From CAZXPG01 sp964643145 (lineage in GTDB: Bacteria > Pseudomonadota > Alphaproteobacteria > Rickettsiales > Arcanibacteraceae), in NCBI GenBank assembly GCA_964643145.1, contig CAZXPG010000068.1, positions 1 through 7,714 of the forward strand: a stretch of 7,714 bases of DNA, given 5' to 3'. Below the pieces are notes generated by a model. The model did no database searches. It saw nothing but the letters and a program-made list of their open reading frames with translations, and was not told the DNA's origin. Positions 1-6,376 of the stretch are shown piece after piece; position 1 is the first letter of the stretch; each line of letters opens with the position of its first letter. A program made the position numbers and the translations under genes.

Positions 1-38
1 CCCTTTTTTTAAAAGGATTATAGCAGTGTTGCGCTTCA

Positions 39-3029
39 ATGTTGAGTCCGCCCTGTATACAGTCACCTTTCCAAAATGAAACAGAATTACCAGCTTTACT
101 AGGACAAATAGTAAGTTCGTGGAAAACTACTATACCCTTGATTCGTAAAACAGGAGGTTTGCGCGACGCACAAAGAGGAGCATTATTTGCTATTTTTTCG
201 CACTGGACTCGTAGCAATGCAGTGGCAACCGTTGTTTTGCCAACCGGCACAGGAAAAACGGAGACACTGCTCGCTACTATTGGTACGCATTCGCCAAAAT
301 GTAGCCTTGTCATTGTGCCTTCTGATGCCTTGAGGACTCAATTTTTTGAGAAAGCCTGCACATGGGGACGTCTTGGGAGCATCGGAACAATAGACTCAGC
401 AATGCAATACCCTGTTGTAGGAATGCTTCGTTCTGGGTTTAAGACACTTGATGGGCTTCGTCGTTTTGTTGGAAGTTGCAATATCATTGTGGCTACTATG
501 CCAATATTGACCAAGATGTCAGAAGAAGAATTAGAAATTTTAAGAAATAAATGTGACTTCGTTTCTGTAGATGAAGCACATCATTTAGGTGCTCCTAGCT
601 GGGCAAAGGTTATGGAAATTTTTCGTGAATCTAAAATTCTACAGTTTACTGCCACTCCGTTCAGAAATGATGGTAGGCATATCAGCGGAGATATAATCTA
701 CACATATCCGCTTTCTCATTGTCAGGAAGAAGGATTTTTTCGTCCTATCCAATTCATCCCAGTAACAGAATTTTTTGATGATAAAGCCGATGAAGCAATT
801 TGTGAAACAGCAGTGACTAAGTTGCGTGATGATTTGGCAAATGGCTTTCAACATTCATTAATGGCACGTACATCATCAAAAGAGCGGGCAAAAAAGATAT
901 TCGCCATGTATCAGGCACGGCACTCCGATCTTAATCCTGTGCTTTTGTATAGTGGAATGAAAGCTGTAGATAAACTGAATTCTAAGAATATGCTACTGCA
1001 AGGACGGAGTAAGATAGTTGTATGCGTTGATATGCTTGGGGAAGGATTTGATTATCCACCGTTAAAAATTGCAGCAATACACGATGCACACAAATCTTTA
1101 CCCATCACATTGCAGTTTATTGGAAGATTTACTCGCTCCGGAGAACAGAGCATTGGCGATGCCAGTGTAATAGCTAATATTGCAGATCCAAAAATGCAGG
1201 CGAATATATCTGCTTTATACAGTCAGGATGCTAATTGGGATAAGATTATCCGAGGATCATATGAAGGAGCGATAAATCATGAGATTGATTTCCAGAACTT
1301 TATTAATGGCTTCGTATTCGATGGAATTAGCGGATTTTCCTTGCGTAATATACGCCCTAAATACAGTGCATTCGTTTATTCTGTTGCATCAGAAGTGGAT
1401 TTAGAAGCTCTAAAATCCTCTTATAATGATGGCACTTATTATCGGCTTGCTCTTAATGCAGAACAAAATGTGGCTGTCGTCATACAAAAAGAGAATAAAA
1501 CTGTAGAATGGGGAAACATCATTGAGTTAGAAAATACAAACTATAATTGCTTCTGTATCTATCATGACATTGAACATGGCTTGTTATTTATTTTCTCCAG
1601 CGGCAAAGAGGTTCCTGATCGTATTGCAACTGCCATATCTCCCGGAGCAATCCGTTTAATAGATAAGAAAATTCATCGCTGCCTTCATGGAATCAACAGG
1701 CTTATGCTCTCCAACATCGGATTGAAGCAACGACTTGTAGGACCGATTAGATATCGTCAATACATTGGCTTGGATGTCGGTCAGGGAATGAAAGAACGAA
1801 TTACAGAAAATACATACACCGCGATGTTGTTCGGTGCAGGATATGAAAACGCTGAAAGAACCAACGTAGGATGCTCTCTCAAAGGGAAAATATGGTCTAG
1901 AAATGCTGGCGCGTTGATGGAATGGACAAAATGGTGCAGCAGTATCGGTGCAAAAATTATTGATAATACCATTGATATTGAGACGATTTTGGAAGGGGTT
2001 CTATTCCCTGAGGATATATCTGAGTTACCTGCTGACCGAACGGTTATTACGGCAGACTGGTCGGACTTTATTTTTGAAAATATGTATGAAAGAACGTCGC
2101 TTATTATTGGCTCAAACACTTTTGACATTGATGATTGCCAACTTGGAATCAATATTAGTGCGACCAGCCGCAACAAAATTCCATTTTTTATTGAACATCC
2201 CGAAGGCCGTATCCCATACGAGTTAGAACTTAGTGATACTGTTCCAGAAAAATACCTCATCAGGTGTACCGGCCAAGACTGCCAGTTTAGTATTGGTAGA
2301 AACACGGCTGCTGGCACAGAAATATTTAGAACAAATCCTCCGATGTTCTGGTTTGATGACTCCTCTGTGCTGGTCGAGGGATGCCTTCTCGTAAAAGCAA
2401 GTAAGAATCAAGAAGGTGGTATTTATGATATTAGCCGTGCGACGGCTAAGGACTGGACTGACACCAACATCAGAGTTGAAAGTCAGGGAGTGAATAAAAT
2501 TACTGATTCTATTCAGAGGGCTATAATTCATGACGCGCAAGCTGAAGATCCATTCTTAGTATTTGATGATGATGGATCTGGCGAGATTGCCGATGTGGTC
2601 GCGATGTATAATCACGAAAACGAAGTTTTAGTACGCTTTTACCATTGTAAATATTCATCTAATGATGCCCCGGGCATAAGAATCACAGATGCTTATGAGA
2701 TATGTGGCCAAGCACAAAAATCTGTGAAATGGGCTGGCTCCAAAGAAGTGCTTGTTGAGCATCTCAGAAAACGTGAAAGGAACCGACTGAAGGCTGGAAG
2801 AAATAGCCGCTTCGAAACAGGTGCAATGCAGGAGTTAAATACATTCTTGGCATTGGCAAAACAAAAAAAGATACGATTTGAGGTCATTCTGGCACATCCG
2901 GGAATTTCGTATGCCGGATTATCTTCTAATTCTGATCAGGCAAGAAACATGCTGCGCCTTTTGGCTGCTACAGCTTCATACCTAGCAGAAACATTTGAGA
3001 TGAGAATGTCGTTAGTTGTTAATCAATAG
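39..3029 (+). CDS. SF2 DEAH-box helicase with C-terminal nuclease-like domain (putative defence protein)
   Basis: This 996-residue protein is a superfamily 2 helicase. Visible motifs are a Q-like site (LRDAQ, residues 41-45), Walker A LPTGTGKTE (67-75), DEAH (178-181), motif III FTATPFR (203-209), motif V GEGFDYP (334-340) and motif VI QFIGRFTR (359-366), so both RecA lobes look intact and ATPase-competent. Residues about 400-830 match no domain I can name. Near the C-terminus, E849, D852 and H869-C870-K871 followed by a GQAQK helix (890-894) resemble a PD-(D/E)XK nuclease core with H replacing the usual E/Q; this assignment is by eye. ATG 39 is the first ATG after an in-frame TAG at 21-23, but no good Shine-Dalgarno precedes it, so the start is uncertain. 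The gene is AT-rich, faces the phage operon and overlaps its last gene by 11 bases. A role in degrading invading DNA is inferred from architecture and location. A partner gene could lie left of the window. Confidence 0.75.
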   Translation: MLSPPCIQSPFQNETELPALLGQIVSSWKTTIPLIRKTGGLRDAQRGALFAIFSHWTRSNAVATVVLPTGTGKTETLLATIGTHSPKCSLVIVPSDALRTQFFEKACTWGRLGSIGTIDSAMQYPVVGMLRSGFKTLDGLRRFVGSCNIIVATMPILTKMSEEELEILRNKCDFVSVDEAHHLGAPSWAKVMEIFRESKILQFTATPFRNDGRHISGDIIYTYPLSHCQEEGFFRPIQFIPVTEFFDDKADEAICETAVTKLRDDLANGFQHSLMARTSSKERAKKIFAMYQARHSDLNPVLLYSGMKAVDKLNSKNMLLQGRSKIVVCVDMLGEGFDYPPLKIAAIHDAHKSLPITLQFIGRFTRSGEQSIGDASVIANIADPKMQANISALYSQDANWDKIIRGSYEGAINHEIDFQNFINGFVFDGISGFSLRNIRPKYSAFVYSVASEVDLEALKSSYNDGTYYRLALNAEQNVAVVIQKENKTVEWGNIIELENTNYNCFCIYHDIEHGLLFIFSSGKEVPDRIATAISPGAIRLIDKKIHRCLHGINRLMLSNIGLKQRLVGPIRYRQYIGLDVGQGMKERITENTYTAMLFGAGYENAERTNVGCSLKGKIWSRNAGALMEWTKWCSSIGAKIIDNTIDIETILEGVLFPEDISELPADRTVITADWSDFIFENMYERTSLIIGSNTFDIDDCQLGINISATSRNKIPFFIEHPEGRIPYELELSDTVPEKYLIRCTGQDCQFSIGRNTAAGTEIFRTNPPMFWFDDSSVLVEGCLLVKASKNQEGGIYDISRATAKDWTDTNIRVESQGVNKITDSIQRAIIHDAQAEDPFLVFDDDGSGEIADVVAMYNHENEVLVRFYHCKYSSNDAPGIRITDAYEICGQAQKSVKWAGSKEVLVEHLRKRERNRLKAGRNSRFETGAMQELNTFLALAKQKKIRFEVILAHPGISYAGLSSNSDQARNMLRLLAATASYLAETFEMRMSLVVNQ

Positions 3030-3267
3030 TAGCATAACACCCCACCCGCACCTGCGCCCTAAGCAGCGCATAATCCTGTAGTGCTACTGGAAAGGCGGCA
3101 TCCGGCGGTGCGGCTTCTATCTCATCGGCCAGCTGGTTCTGGAAATTGCGGCTGTATTTCTTCACCGGCAAGCAGGTGGCAGCGTTGTCAGAATTTACCA
3201 TCGCGCAGGCGCTGAGTAAGCTCAGGACGGCTACGGGGGGCATCCATTGTTGCACGAAGTTGGGCAT
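3019..3267 (-). CDS. Outer-membrane spanin lipoprotein (Rz1-like)
   Basis: This 82-residue protein has a short hydrophobic signal (residues 10-20) ending in the lipobox LSAC with Cys21 as the predicted lipidated residue. Ala at +2 fits sorting to the outer membrane. The mature part of about 62 residues has a YSRNFQNQLADEIE segment and further cysteines at 32 and near the C-terminus. The ATG at 3267 is preferred over the longer frame from 3333 because GGAG lies 7 bases upstream and the signal peptide then starts at the N-terminus. Its first 80 bases overlap the preceding inner spanin gene in another frame, the classic Rz/Rz1 arrangement. O-spanins pair with i-spanins across the periplasm to disrupt the outer membrane at lysis. 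The stop codon lies inside the 3' end of the convergent helicase gene. Confidence 0.8.
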   Translation of the reverse strand: MPNFVQQWMPPVAVLSLLSACAMVNSDNAATCLPVKKYSRNFQNQLADEIEAAPPDAAFPVALQDYALLRAQVRVGCYATID

Positions 3268-3427
3268 TGCGTATCTCCAGTGTTTTTTTGAGGTTGTCGG
3301 CGCGTTCGGCGTTGCGTCCGGCCTGACGCGCACCGAAAAGCACCGTGATGACGGAAAGCAAAGCTGCGCCCCATGTGGCGAGGCGCAGTGCGTTGCCAGA
3401 TAGCCAGCCGGTAAAGAGCCTCCACAT
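3188..3427 (-). CDS. Inner-membrane spanin (Rz-like)
   Basis: This 79-residue protein has one N-terminal transmembrane segment (about residues 14-33, WGAALLSVITVLFG) followed by a charged, helix-prone periplasmic stretch (35-79, with GRNAERADNLKKTLEIRNAQLRA as the core). That is the i-spanin topology. It begins in a TAATG overlap with the stop of the lysozyme-like gene, with AAGGGG just upstream in that gene's last codons, so translation is probably coupled. The embedded start of a lipoprotein gene in another frame strongly supports the spanin call. It is short for an Rz (often 120-150 residues), but compact versions occur in phages. Sequence alone does not prove the role; the topology, order and overlap carry it. 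Confidence 0.75.
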   Translation of the reverse strand: MWRLFTGWLSGNALRLATWGAALLSVITVLFGARQAGRNAERADNLKKTLEIRNAQLRATMDAPRSRPELTQRLRDGKF

Positions 3428-4086
3428 TAGCGTAGCCCCTTGCGATGATCGTCAATCCGTGCCCAAAGCATGGCTGCGATGCCCGCCAGCGTCACGGCGA
3501 GCAACAGCCATTTTGCGCTTTCCAGATACGGCGCAACGGTGAGCAATGCAGAGGTGGCGGGTTCAATCGTATCCTGCACGGCCTCAATCGTCATTACGCC
3601 CATTGTGCCAACGGTAGCAGCTTTTCCTGCTTTGACGGTGCGTGTTTTTTGCAGGTTTGGTGCGGTAGGTTCCACACCGGCCAACACCAGTGCCTTGGTA
3701 ATTTCCGTATCGCTGTAAGGTTGTTTGCCGTTTTCGTGCTGGATGATTGCTTCAAGCAGTGGCTTTAGGTGATCAAAGCGGTGCATATCCAGCGGGCGGT
3801 TTGCCTCAAAGCCGGTGCGCTGCGCCACTGCGCGAATATAGGCGTTGGTGTTGTTCTCCACGTCCGGAGCCCAGCGGCGGATAATGCCTTCAATGGTGTT
3901 CAGGCCGTGCTTGTCCTGATAGGTAATCAGCGTGCGAGCCAGCGCACGGATGCCGTAAATGGGTGACTGGAAGGTGAAGAACTGGCTATCCGTCTGGTCT
4001 TTGGCCAGCCCCTGCCATGGGTCAGACGATTTGCGGATATTGCCGGGATTGTGATTGCGGATGCCGCGAGGGAGTAAAACGGTCAT
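3427..4086 (-). CDS. Lysozyme-like phage protein (structural protein P5-like) with C-terminal membrane anchor
   Basis: The product is 219 residues from ATG 4086. This start has a full Shine-Dalgarno (AAAGGAGG) 5 bases upstream; a frame from 4188 would add 34 residues overlapping the previous gene without such a site. Residues 6-92 (RGIRNHNPGNIR, then SPIYGIRALARTLITYQ, then IIRRWAPDVENNTNAYI) match, from memory, a phage family often annotated as structural protein P5 or virion lysozyme-like protein, thought to act on peptidoglycan. I cannot point to a proven catalytic residue. A linker leads to a hydrophobic segment at 192-209 followed by a positive tail (RIDDHRKGLR), so the enzyme may be held at the inner membrane. 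It sits between a holin-like gene and the spanins, where an endolysin belongs. Alternative: a virion-associated muralytic protein rather than the lysis enzyme. Confidence 0.7.
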   Translation of the reverse strand: MTVLLPRGIRNHNPGNIRKSSDPWQGLAKDQTDSQFFTFQSPIYGIRALARTLITYQDKHGLNTIEGIIRRWAPDVENNTNAYIRAVAQRTGFEANRPLDMHRFDHLKPLLEAIIQHENGKQPYSDTEITKALVLAGVEPTAPNLQKTRTVKAGKAATVGTMGVMTIEAVQDTIEPATSALLTVAPYLESAKWLLLAVTLAGIAAMLWARIDDHRKGLR

Positions 4087-4097
4087 AAGAGCCTCCT

Positions 4098-4346
4098 TTA
4101 AGGTTGGGTGATAAGTTGTTTGATGCCCTGCCACAGCGCCAGCAGCAGGCCGGAAATCGCCGCTGCGATGCACGAGCGTTTCGTCCATTTGATGATTTCA
4201 TCGGAGCCGGTGCGGGATTTTCGCAGGTAGAGCATGTCGGCCTGCATTGCGGTGGGGTCGGTAGTGTCCACGCCGTATTTAGTCAAAGCATCCTCGATGC
4301 CATCCCGCACAGCGCAGCGGATGGCTTTTTTCAGTTCTTCTTCCAT
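4098..4346 (-). CDS. Small single-TM holin-like protein
   Basis: This 82-residue protein has an acidic, soluble N-terminal half (MEEELKKAIRCAVRDGIEDA) and one hydrophobic segment (about 58-73, SCIAAAISGLLLALWQ) flanked by lysines, with a short tail. The order (tail appendage, this gene, lysozyme-like protein, spanins) points to a holin or holin accessory, although typical holins are more hydrophobic overall. The start is supported by AGGA on the preceding gene's TAG stop, 9 bases before the ATG. The stop overlaps the Shine-Dalgarno of the next gene, so expression is probably coupled. I do not recognise the family with certainty. Confidence 0.5.
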   Translation of the reverse strand: MEEELKKAIRCAVRDGIEDALTKYGVDTTDPTAMQADMLYLRKSRTGSDEIIKWTKRSCIAAAISGLLLALWQGIKQLITQP

Positions 4347-4355
4347 GATGATTTC

Positions 4356-5108
4356 CTATGATTGCAATGCAATGCCCCACTTGGCGGAAAGGTAGGTTTC
4401 TACCTGTTTACGTATGACAGTTGGTAATGCCCATCCATAAATAATAATTTCTCCGATATAATAATCCGGTCCCTGGCCGCCGATAAGCGAAGGCACTGGC
4501 GGAGTAGTAATTGCTCCAGTATTGGTGGAAGAAAAAATATAAGGAATATTGGCTGAAACAGCTTTGAAGATGCTGACATTAGCGCTTTTTTCTATGCCGT
4601 TAATAGTAGCGATACCACCTTGTGCACCCCACGATACGAATTTATCATCTGTAAACAGATGTAACCGCATGCCGTACCCATCGGCAATAGTGCTATAATT
4701 GCTTGTTTTAGCGTAGAGTCTTGGCCAGTTGTTACTATCGGTGGCATACATTACCACCATAAACATGGTATATGCGCCGCTAAATCTTAAACTGGCATGG
4801 TCAGCTATTGAGAGTAATTGGCTTTGTGTTGTTGCTTGTAATGCAGGTTTGCCGTTAATACCGTTTGAAGCATATGGAAACCGAAGAGAAGAATCGGATT
4901 GTACCGCATGATTATTAAGTCCGGAGCGATCATATACCTGGCTTATTCCGTTAGAACTATCAATCTGTACCGTTTTCTGATTATAAATATCCAGCCATAA
5001 TCGCAAATCATCTAACTGGCGTGGGTCAAATCCTATAGACAGTATGCCCTTGAAATGTGCTGCCAGCGTATCATCAAAGCTGTTTGTATAGTGATAAGCA
5101 TTGGGCAT
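4356..5108 (-). CDS. LamG/concanavalin A-like tail appendage protein
   Basis: This 250-residue protein has a short N-terminal segment (1-33) followed by what looks like one LamG-type jelly-roll domain. DLRLWLDI (34-41), VYDRSGLNNHAVQ (58-70), INGKPALQ (84-91), YTMFMVVMY (113-121) and the ending YIGEIIIYG then VETYLSAKWG are the usual beta-strand and terminal helix signatures. Such domains bind glycans or surface polymers, and in phages they are common on tail fibres or tip appendages, so a receptor-contact role is inferred. The ATG lies one base after the TAA of the DUF2793 gene (TAATATG) with only a weak ribosome site, indicating translational coupling. The gene is noticeably AT-richer than the lysis genes to its left and the tail gene to the right, as expected for an exchanged specificity module. 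No chaperone gene follows. Confidence 0.75.
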   Translation of the reverse strand: MPNAYHYTNSFDDTLAAHFKGILSIGFDPRQLDDLRLWLDIYNQKTVQIDSSNGISQVYDRSGLNNHAVQSDSSLRFPYASNGINGKPALQATTQSQLLSIADHASLRFSGAYTMFMVVMYATDSNNWPRLYAKTSNYSTIADGYGMRLHLFTDDKFVSWGAQGGIATINGIEKSANVSIFKAVSANIPYIFSSTNTGAITTPPVPSLIGGQGPDYYIGEIIIYGWALPTVIRKQVETYLSAKWGIALQS

Positions 5109-5109
5109 A

Positions 5110-5814
5110 TTACCAAGTCCATGGTCCGTGTGGTTGCAAGTATTGCATTGTGGTGCGAATCACGCCGCCGGTGAAATCGCTACCGTTTGCAGTCAAGCGG
5201 ATAGGTGTATTGGAATAAAAGGCGGTGGGACCGATAACGCCTATGTTGGTAGAATCCAAGCTTGCCCCGATGAAGTTCCCGAACTTTGTAGTTTCTCCGG
5301 CAATGCCTACACCAAAGGAAGTTGCGCCAGTGATGGCGGTAACTACCCGAACATTGACAGTGAGTAGGATTGCGCGGTCTGGAATTTGAATGGTGCTATC
5401 AGTGGAAGCACCCGTAACGCTTACGTCTTCCGTTTTATGTTCCACCCGCAAATACTCGCCGGTGTCTTTCATGATTAAGCCTTCAGGAATCCAAGCAGAG
5501 CCGTCATAAATATAAAACTGCTCTTTGCTCTCCACCCAGAATTTGAGCAGCTTGAACGGCGCAACGAAAAACCAGCCGCCTTCTATGGCTTGTGCAATCT
5601 GTTTTGCTTTGCCGCTCCATGCACCGGTTGGGGAATCGCCGATAATGTAACAGTCACCGAGCGCCGGAGAGCTGGGAGGCGTGTTCAAATCCACATCCTG
5701 CGCGACAGATTGCACCAGCACGTCCAGACGATTTAATGCCTCATTGTGAGTTACTTCTTTCTGTGATTGCGATTGCAGTATATAAGGTAAAACTAGGCGA
5801 TACGTATTGCTCAT
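5110..5814 (-). CDS. DUF2793 family phage tail protein
   Basis: This 234-residue protein opens with the DUF2793 signature: LVLPYILQSQSQKEVTHNEALNRLD at 8-31, then GDCYIIG (53-59), GAWSGKAKQIA (64-74), GGWFF (79-83) and YIYDGSAW (101-108). The C-terminal part (about 130-234, with TAITGATSFGVGIAGET and NIGVIGPTAFYSNTPIRLTANG) is a beta-rich extension I recall from this family. DUF2793 genes usually follow the large tail-tip/baseplate protein in alphaproteobacterial phages and GTA-like clusters. Here they are separated by the regulator and leader region. The molecular function is unknown; a structural tail-tip or fibre-attachment role is inferred. The ribosome site is modest (AAGAGAAA about 8 bases before ATG 5814). 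It is the first gene of the tight block running to the spanins. Confidence 0.9.
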   Translation of the reverse strand: MSNTYRLVLPYILQSQSQKEVTHNEALNRLDVLVQSVAQDVDLNTPPSSPALGDCYIIGDSPTGAWSGKAKQIAQAIEGGWFFVAPFKLLKFWVESKEQFYIYDGSAWIPEGLIMKDTGEYLRVEHKTEDVSVTGASTDSTIQIPDRAILLTVNVRVVTAITGATSFGVGIAGETTKFGNFIGASLDSTNIGVIGPTAFYSNTPIRLTANGSDFTGGVIRTTMQYLQPHGPWTW

Positions 5815-5893
5815 AAAAATATTTCTCTTATGCGGTTAAACAACTGTAAAAGCAGGCTTTACTTGCAGGTTGAGGTGTTTTAATCTCTCCGCA

Positions 5894-5905
5894 GGGCATA
5901 TGCCC
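5894..5905. promoter_or_regulatory. 12-bp palindrome GGGCATATGCCC, candidate operator
   Basis: A perfect 12-bp palindrome lies in the gene-free spacer. Its CATATG core recurs in a second palindrome 84 bases to the right. Palindromes of this size near a phage XRE gene are candidate operator half-site pairs for a dimeric repressor, but binding is inferred. Confidence 0.35.
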
Positions 5906-5940
5906 CGGAAGCTTGAAATCTTCCTGTAACGGTCGGTCTG

Positions 5941-5967
5941 CACCCCCCCGCTTAAGGGTGTGTTTTT
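5941..5967 (+). terminator. Possible weak intrinsic terminator or leader hairpin
   Basis: CACCC (5941-5945) can pair with GGGTG (5956-5960), followed after TG by five T residues. The C tract offers alternative registers. The stem is short, so this may be part of a leader fold rather than a working terminator. Confidence 0.3.
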
Positions 5968-5977
5968 ATTACTCCTA

Positions 5978-5987
5978 GCCATATGGC
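5978..5987. promoter_or_regulatory. 10-bp palindrome GCCATATGGC, candidate operator
   Basis: A perfect 10-bp palindrome shares the CATATG core with the one at 5894-5905. In RNA it could also form part of the leader fold, since it overlaps the GGCCGGG segment that can pair with the terminator foot. Confidence 0.3.
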
Positions 5988-6083
5988 CGGGGGGCTATAT
6001 CCATGTCCAGGCGCAAGCTAAAAGATATAGCGGCTGAAACTTAGCAGTCATTTCAACTCCCGGCCACCAGCCCCCTGGTGGCC
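5985..6083 (+). promoter_or_regulatory. Candidate attenuator with competing RNA pairings
   Basis: Three mutually competing pairings are visible. GCTATATC (5994-6001) pairs with GATATAGC (6024-6031). GGGGGCT (5990-5996) is exactly complementary to AGCCCCC (6069-6075) in the terminator arm and loop. GGCCGGG (5985-5991) is complementary to CCCGGCC (6059-6065) at the terminator foot. The first helix shares bases with the second, and the last two would break the terminator. This is the layout of an attenuator upstream of the XRE gene. It matches no riboswitch class I know, and the model is inference from base pairing only. Confidence 0.35.
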
Positions 6084-6093
6084 TTTTTGTTTT
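6062..6093 (+). terminator. Strong intrinsic terminator upstream of the XRE gene
   Basis: GGCCACCAG (6062-6070), a CCCC loop and CTGGTGGCC (6075-6083) form a perfect 9-bp GC-rich stem, followed by TTTTTGTTTT. The T tract is only on the plus strand, so it stops rightward transcription just before the regulator gene. No plus-strand gene ends nearby, so it must end either a short RNA starting in the spacer or the leader of the XRE gene itself. Confidence 0.9.
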
Positions 6094-6124
6094 AAGGTTC
6101 AACCTCAATACGGAGTTAAAGACT

Positions 6125-6376
6125 ATGATGCTCACCAAACAGGAAAAACAGGAGATACGGGCTATTCGCAGAGCCATCGGCGCGAATATGCAGGCTGTAA
6201 GGATGCAAAAACGAATCACATTACAGCGCTGCGCCCGCATCACCGGCATTTCCATTGCCAAGCTCGACAAATACGAGATGGGAAAAGATGAACTGAATAT
6301 CCCGGCGCTGGTGAAGATTTCCGGTGTGCTGGAAGTGACGCTGGATTTCCTGCTTGATATTAAACAGTCGCAGTAG
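6125..6376 (+). CDS. Small XRE/Cro-type HTH regulator
   Basis: This 83-residue protein has a basic, helical N-terminus (1-30) and a helix-turn-helix at about 32-51 (ITLQRCARITGISIAKLDKYEMGK), followed by NIPALVKISGVLEVTLDFLL (58-77), the standard end of an XRE/lambda-repressor-like domain. It has no extra effector or protease domain, so it resembles Cro-type or antitoxin-type regulators. ATG 6125 has GGAG 9 bases upstream; a second ATG at 6128 is equally possible. It lies antisense within the phage tail operon, between the tail protein and the DUF2793 gene, and overlaps the tail gene's 3' end by 17 bases, so tail transcription would run through it in antisense. The target is unknown; the two palindromes upstream suggest autoregulation. 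No toxin partner is visible next to it. Confidence 0.85.
   Translation: MMLTKQEKQEIRAIRRAIGANMQAVRMQKRITLQRCARITGISIAKLDKYEMGKDELNIPALVKISGVLEVTLDFLLDIKQSQ

Larger units (their letters stand above)
5815..6124. other. Gene-free structured spacer between DUF2793 and the XRE gene
   Basis: This 310-base stretch shows no convincing coding frame. On the plus strand it contains the palindromes GGGCATATGCCC and GCCATATGGC, a short hairpin GGAAG/CTTCC (5907-5924), a C-rich stem ending in a T run (5941-5967), an 8-bp inverted repeat (5994-6031) and a strong terminator (6062-6093). It is both the 5' leader of the plus-strand regulator and the minus-strand leader of the DUF2793 operon. I found no promoter convincing enough to annotate on either strand. 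Confidence 0.6.

Noticed and set aside
1..38. Promoter or terminator remnant left of the helicase (T run at 4-10)
   Set aside because: Too little sequence to judge; no stem or promoter elements can be shown.
1781..2540. Minus-strand open frames of 178 and 105 residues within the helicase gene
   Set aside because: They lie opposite a motif-supported gene, show no recognisable domain and have no operon context; treated as shadows.
3268..3333. Longer 104-residue start for the o-spanin
   Set aside because: It would bury the lipoprotein signal; the ATG at 3267 has GGAG at good spacing and places the signal at the N-terminus.
4087..4188. N-terminal extension of the lysozyme-like protein by 34 residues
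   Set aside because: The extension overlaps the holin-like gene, is not family-like, and ATG 4086 has a near-perfect ribosome binding site.
4356..5814. Diversity-generating retroelement target in the tail appendage genes
   Set aside because: No reverse transcriptase and no template/variable repeat pair were seen in the window.
5857..5886. Possible plus-strand promoter (TTTACT with TTTAAT) for the leader
   Set aside because: Spacing is only 15 bases and the -35 match is poor; not good enough to annotate.
5995..6270. Minus-strand 91-residue open frame opposite the XRE gene and leader
   Set aside because: The sequence is Cys- and Met-rich without domain signs and mirrors the HTH frame; it also runs through the terminator stem.
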